Positions 63,001 through 64,000 of a stretch of 64,000 nucleotides of DNA are shown here, piece by piece. The position numbers were made by a program, and so were the translations under genes. The notes beneath the pieces are model-generated. The model did not search any database. It had not been told where the DNA came from and saw only the letters and a program-made list of their open reading frames with translations. This stretch comes from Nonlabens marinus S1-08 (GTDB taxonomy: Bacteria; Bacteroidota; Bacteroidia; Flavobacteriales; Flavobacteriaceae), in NCBI RefSeq assembly GCF_000831385.1, contig NZ_AP014548.1, forward strand, positions 1,116,001 to 1,180,000, in the 5' to 3' direction. Positions within the stretch are counted from its first letter, which is position 1. Every line of letters begins with the position of its first letter.

Positions 63001-64000
63001 TTTATAGGAACATTTAGACCTACAACAGCTTTTACATTTGGTAGTCAGGCAGAGGTTCGTGATTTTGCAGCCCGACAAGGTTGGTTGACATTGTACCAAG
63101 ATTTTAACGAACAATACTTTGAAACTGAACGTAAGGAACTTTCCGTGAATTTCAATGTGGATCTACTTCCTGACCTTAAGATTGATATCATTACTAATAG
63201 AGAATATCAAGAAACCTTTACTGAAAACTATAGAATAAATCCAGATGATTTGTCTTACCAGTCACTGACTCCGCAGACTTTTGGAAACTTCAGTATTTCA
63301 ACGATCATGATAGGGACAGCTTTTAATCCAAGTTCCATCGATAATTCTCAGGTGTTCAATAATTTTAGAACGTATCGTCTGGATGTAGCAAATCGACTGG
63401 CTCGTGACTTCTATGGAGGTAATAATTTCTCCAGGGACGAGAACGGCTACCCTAATGGATTCAGTCGTAACAGTCAAACAGTATTACTTCCCGCCTTTTT
63501 GGCCGCCTATGAAGGTCGCAATCCAGACGACCAGCGCAAGAGTGCCTTCAAAGATATTCCACTTCCTAACTGGGATGTGAAGTATACAGGTTTGATGAAA
63601 TTAAAATGGTTCCAGAAGCGATTCAAACGATTCTCTTTACAGCATGGCTATCGATCTGCCTACACTATTAATAGGTTCCAAACTAATTTAGACTTTGTAG
63701 ATGGAAATGGTGGATTGAGTTACGAGCAACAAAATAGACAGGCCTTGAATCAAAACGGTGACTTTAAACCTCAAGACTTATTCTTTAATATCTATTTAGA
63801 AGAACGATTTACACCATTAATTAAAGTGGATTTTGAAATGAAAAACTCGCTATCCATTTCAGCAGAGTTGAAGAAAGATCGTGCTGTATCGTTGAGTTTT
63901 GACAATAATCTATTAGCTGAAATTAGCGGTAATGAATTGGTATTAGGAGTAGGATACAGAATTAAAGATGTACCATTCCGTACTAACTTTAGTGGGCGCA
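57025..64000 (+). CDS. sprA: SprA, giant outer-membrane translocon of the type IX secretion system (cut by right edge)
   Basis: Very large outer-membrane barrel through which T9SS cargo leaves the cell; also needed for gliding. 2325 residues are visible of a family of about 2300-2500, so little is missing. Start choice: a TTG at 57025 (LRQDYINLIRKYLYVVMCLVVFAFAKAQ) gives a textbook signal peptide with basic n-region and starts 3 bp after ruvA; the first ATG at 57073 would leave only MCLVVFAFAKAQ without positive charge. The frame is open to 64000, in the window's last base. The protein shows the Pro/Asn-rich strand pattern with RLNVNANYDTEG and many YDTEG-type repeats. Palindromes are at 57088-57107 (encoding the AFAKA signal end) and 62559-62574. 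Confidence 0.93.
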   Translation, partial: MRQDYINLIRKYLYVVMCLVVFAFAKAQVPSTTPQDSTETGFKVGKLTLPDPPSITTLYLYDPDLDRYIFSSRFAQYRIQYPFTLTREEYQQMVIKEQIRSYFQEKSATLAGKTEADKEKQKNLLPNFYVDSDLFNSIFGGSEISIIPQGNVAIDLGLLYNKTDNPSFSPRNRQNLTFDFNQRINLSLTGTVGTRLNVNANYDTEGSFDFQNQIKLDYTPTEDDILQSIEVGNVSMPLNSQLIRGAQSLFGVKTELQFGKTRITSVFSEQQSESRTVQAAGGATINDFDFFSLDYDENRHFFLAHYFRDNYDKTLANYPFLNTNIQITRAEVWITNRGNRTQDVRNLVAIQDIGESDPSNIGLDQVPPGFLNAAPGSFPSNRNNDFNPVAISNGGETILNRQIRDVATVEQGFGSAQVNEGFDYVVLENARQLNPSEYKLNPQLGYISLNQRLNNDEVVAVAFQYTVGGQVFQVGEFANDGVTATEVNQNQGATQQVVTNQNLVVKLLKSNLTNVSEPIWDLMMKNIYNLGGSRLSAEDFKLNIFYQYPPELNYLTAAPGTLANPAVPLPDDVDQTTLLRVFNLDNLNQQLDPQPSGDGFFDFVPEITIEPETGRIIFTTVEPFGEHLFDELDNTPVGGTENYNDPTTYNANQAQYVYREMYRTTKAQALQNTEKNKYLIRGEYKSSGQQGIPIGGFNVPRGSVTVNAGGRTLQEGIDYTVDYARGVVIILDQALLNSNVPIQVSTENNSTFNQQTKRFTGINVEHQFSEDLIIGGTFLNLKERPITQKSTYGTEPINNTIIGANFLYNTELPFLTRLANRLPNIDTDVMSNLSLRGEAAYLFPGSPDSDNFNGQAAAYVDDFEGSQTSIDILSPLSWNLASTPVAFEGAGSPNNPLAYNYSRGRLAWYTIDPIFYGNQRPTGISDADVSDYRTRRVFIDEIFPQVDIQQGLTQVINTLDLSFYPDERGSYNYNPAAAGTNLLPNPQNSWGGITRTFLSTDFEQTNVEYVQFWVMDPFLYDPANDGGTISLNLGSISEDILKDNRKQYENGLPEDGGTDLTVPTAFGKVPLNQSLIYAFDTEGQERINQDIGLDGYSDAEEVRDFPQFGPEDPAADNYEYYLAATGDVLERYKRYNNTEGNSPTQVTQTNRGSTTLPDVEDINRDNTMNTIDSYFEYDIDVYPGMDVDNNPYINDSRLVNTTLPNGSTIETRWVQFRVPLNDPTREAIGGINDFRAIRFMRMYLSDFEVDTFLRFGAMDLVRGDYRRFTASLDPNDPNVDDDATTFEVQAVNIETNDARTPIPYRLPPGVIREELRTQNQNIRQNEQSLSLRVEDLEAFDRRAVFKNIRIDMRQYENLQMFVHAESLVNDTPLNDGELEAFIRIGVDFTNNYYEVRIPLTTTPFGTTIPSEIWPAANEFDIDLSLLQEIKSRVLSDPTLINSEVNFFNQADLEPDSAGEPNQQIYGIKGNPNFGDVRAIMLGVRNSGKSTIGGEVWFNELRLSGLKNQGGYAAVMNLDANVADFATISANGRRSTVGFGAIEQGPNERSREDVTQYDVTTSIGVGQLFPKKWGLNIPFSYRIEEETVTPQFDPQFEDIELDTRLANATSDEERDAIQEQSEDYTRRQSINLIGVGKDRTGDSKPMPYDIENFIFSGSYNQTDQRNFEIEQFKNQAVNVNATYNYAFPEFKVEPFKEADTTLAGDYLKFIRDINFNLLPNNFTASGSIVRQFNKQTFRDLQLDTNPVDLDGDGIPDAQNIAIAPLTNRNFTLGNRYAITWDLTQSLNLNISANNDRIVRSYIDNETNTIDENYTLWSNFLDEGIPDSHTQQFKATYQVPFSKLPFLAFAKATYTYTADFNWQRNSQQFQQLEGIPNLGNSVQNANTHRINGNLDLDKLYKYVGLEKKKFGAAARKDAQQRSRSTSRSRLPRANQESGNLAEVEKKEDINIPKENFANKTYNTVVGVLTSIKRATINYEENNGTYLPGYTPSVGFIGTFRPTTAFTFGSQAEVRDFAARQGWLTLYQDFNEQYFETERKELSVNFNVDLLPDLKIDIITNREYQETFTENYRINPDDLSYQSLTPQTFGNFSISTIMIGTAFNPSSIDNSQVFNNFRTYRLDVANRLARDFYGGNNFSRDENGYPNGFSRNSQTVLLPAFLAAYEGRNPDDQRKSAFKDIPLPNWDVKYTGLMKLKWFQKRFKRFSLQHGYRSAYTINRFQTNLDFVDGNGGLSYEQQNRQALNQNGDFKPQDLFFNIYLEERFTPLIKVDFEMKNSLSISAELKKDRAVSLSFDNNLLAEISGNELVLGVGYRIKDVPFRTNFSGR
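57088..57107. repeat. Palindromic repeat in the sprA signal peptide
   Basis: 19 of 20 bases (core CGCTTTCGCGAAAGCG at 57090-57105), translated as FAFAKAQ with A-K-A at the likely signal peptidase I site. Same use as in tolC. Confidence 0.95.
62559..62574. repeat. Palindromic repeat inside sprA, second copy
   Basis: Core CGCTTTCGCGAAAGCG read as LAFAKAT near residue 1845 of SprA. Confidence 0.95.

Noticed and set aside
57025..64000. Region looked gene-free because no closed frame covers it
   Set aside because: The frame is simply cut by the window edge; it is sprA.

Overview
The window is a 64 kb stretch of a Bacteroidota chromosome, almost certainly a marine member of the Flavobacteriaceae (a Nonlabens/Dokdonia-like organism is my best guess; the genus is inference). 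The reasons are: alternative complex III (act genes) next to an aa3-type oxidase; SprA and proteins with type IX secretion (T9SS) sorting domains; a ruvA-sprA junction; a MaeB-type malic enzyme; and Bacteroidota promoters of the form TTG-N17..19-TAnnTTTG instead of the E. coli type. Coding density is high, genes are mostly housekeeping, and there is no phage, insertion sequence, rRNA operon or CRISPR array.

Layout. 1-4183 (minus): efflux operon tetR-tolC-MFP-RND, with the RND pump cut by the left edge and a probable TetR operator at 4210-4237. 4313-7420: polyprenyl synthetase with a small partner, a duplicated-domain lipoprotein and a small outer-membrane barrel protein. 7531-11626: sucA-sucB of 2-oxoglutarate dehydrogenase, ended by a strong terminator. 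11627-14077: repeat-rich spacer and two secreted or lipid-anchored accessory proteins. 14208-16204 (minus): fabD and a membrane-anchored dihydrofolate reductase fusion. 16259-21917: PLP enzyme, a T9SS type-B secreted protein, a small exported protein and a T9SS-exported GH16 glucanase. 22042-26464 (minus): polA and an MFS exporter. 26817-33623: metallophosphoesterase, thioredoxin-fold protein, polysaccharide deacetylase, DUF2723 membrane protein, tRNA-Gln and a glycerophosphodiesterase. 33901-38470: rimP-nusA-infB with a terminator-like leader. 39156-50723: actABCDEF-coxBA, a complete quinol-to-oxygen electron chain. 50859-57021: peroxiredoxin-like protein, ruvB, cytochrome P450, maeB, ruvA. 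57025 to the right edge: sprA, the giant T9SS outer-membrane translocon.

The most striking signal is not a gene. A perfect palindrome, TTCGCTTTCGCGAAAGCGAA (core CGCTTTCGCGAAAGCG), occurs 15 times with an intact core of at least 14 bp, plus one single-mismatch copy, about once every 4 kb. A random 14-mer would be expected about 0.0002 times in 64 kb. Seven copies are intergenic, four of them between divergent genes. Eight perfect copies and the mismatched one lie inside open reading frames and are translated in all three frames (FAFAKA, SLSRKR, RFRESE) without breaking the gene. In tolC and sprA the palindrome supplies the end of the signal peptide, including a plausible A-x-A cleavage site. 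In several conserved enzymes it sits where the family already has a similar peptide, so it seems to have been built by substitution rather than insertion. I know of no established function for it. It resembles in style the HIP1 palindrome of cyanobacteria and is the best candidate here for an undescribed genome-wide system.
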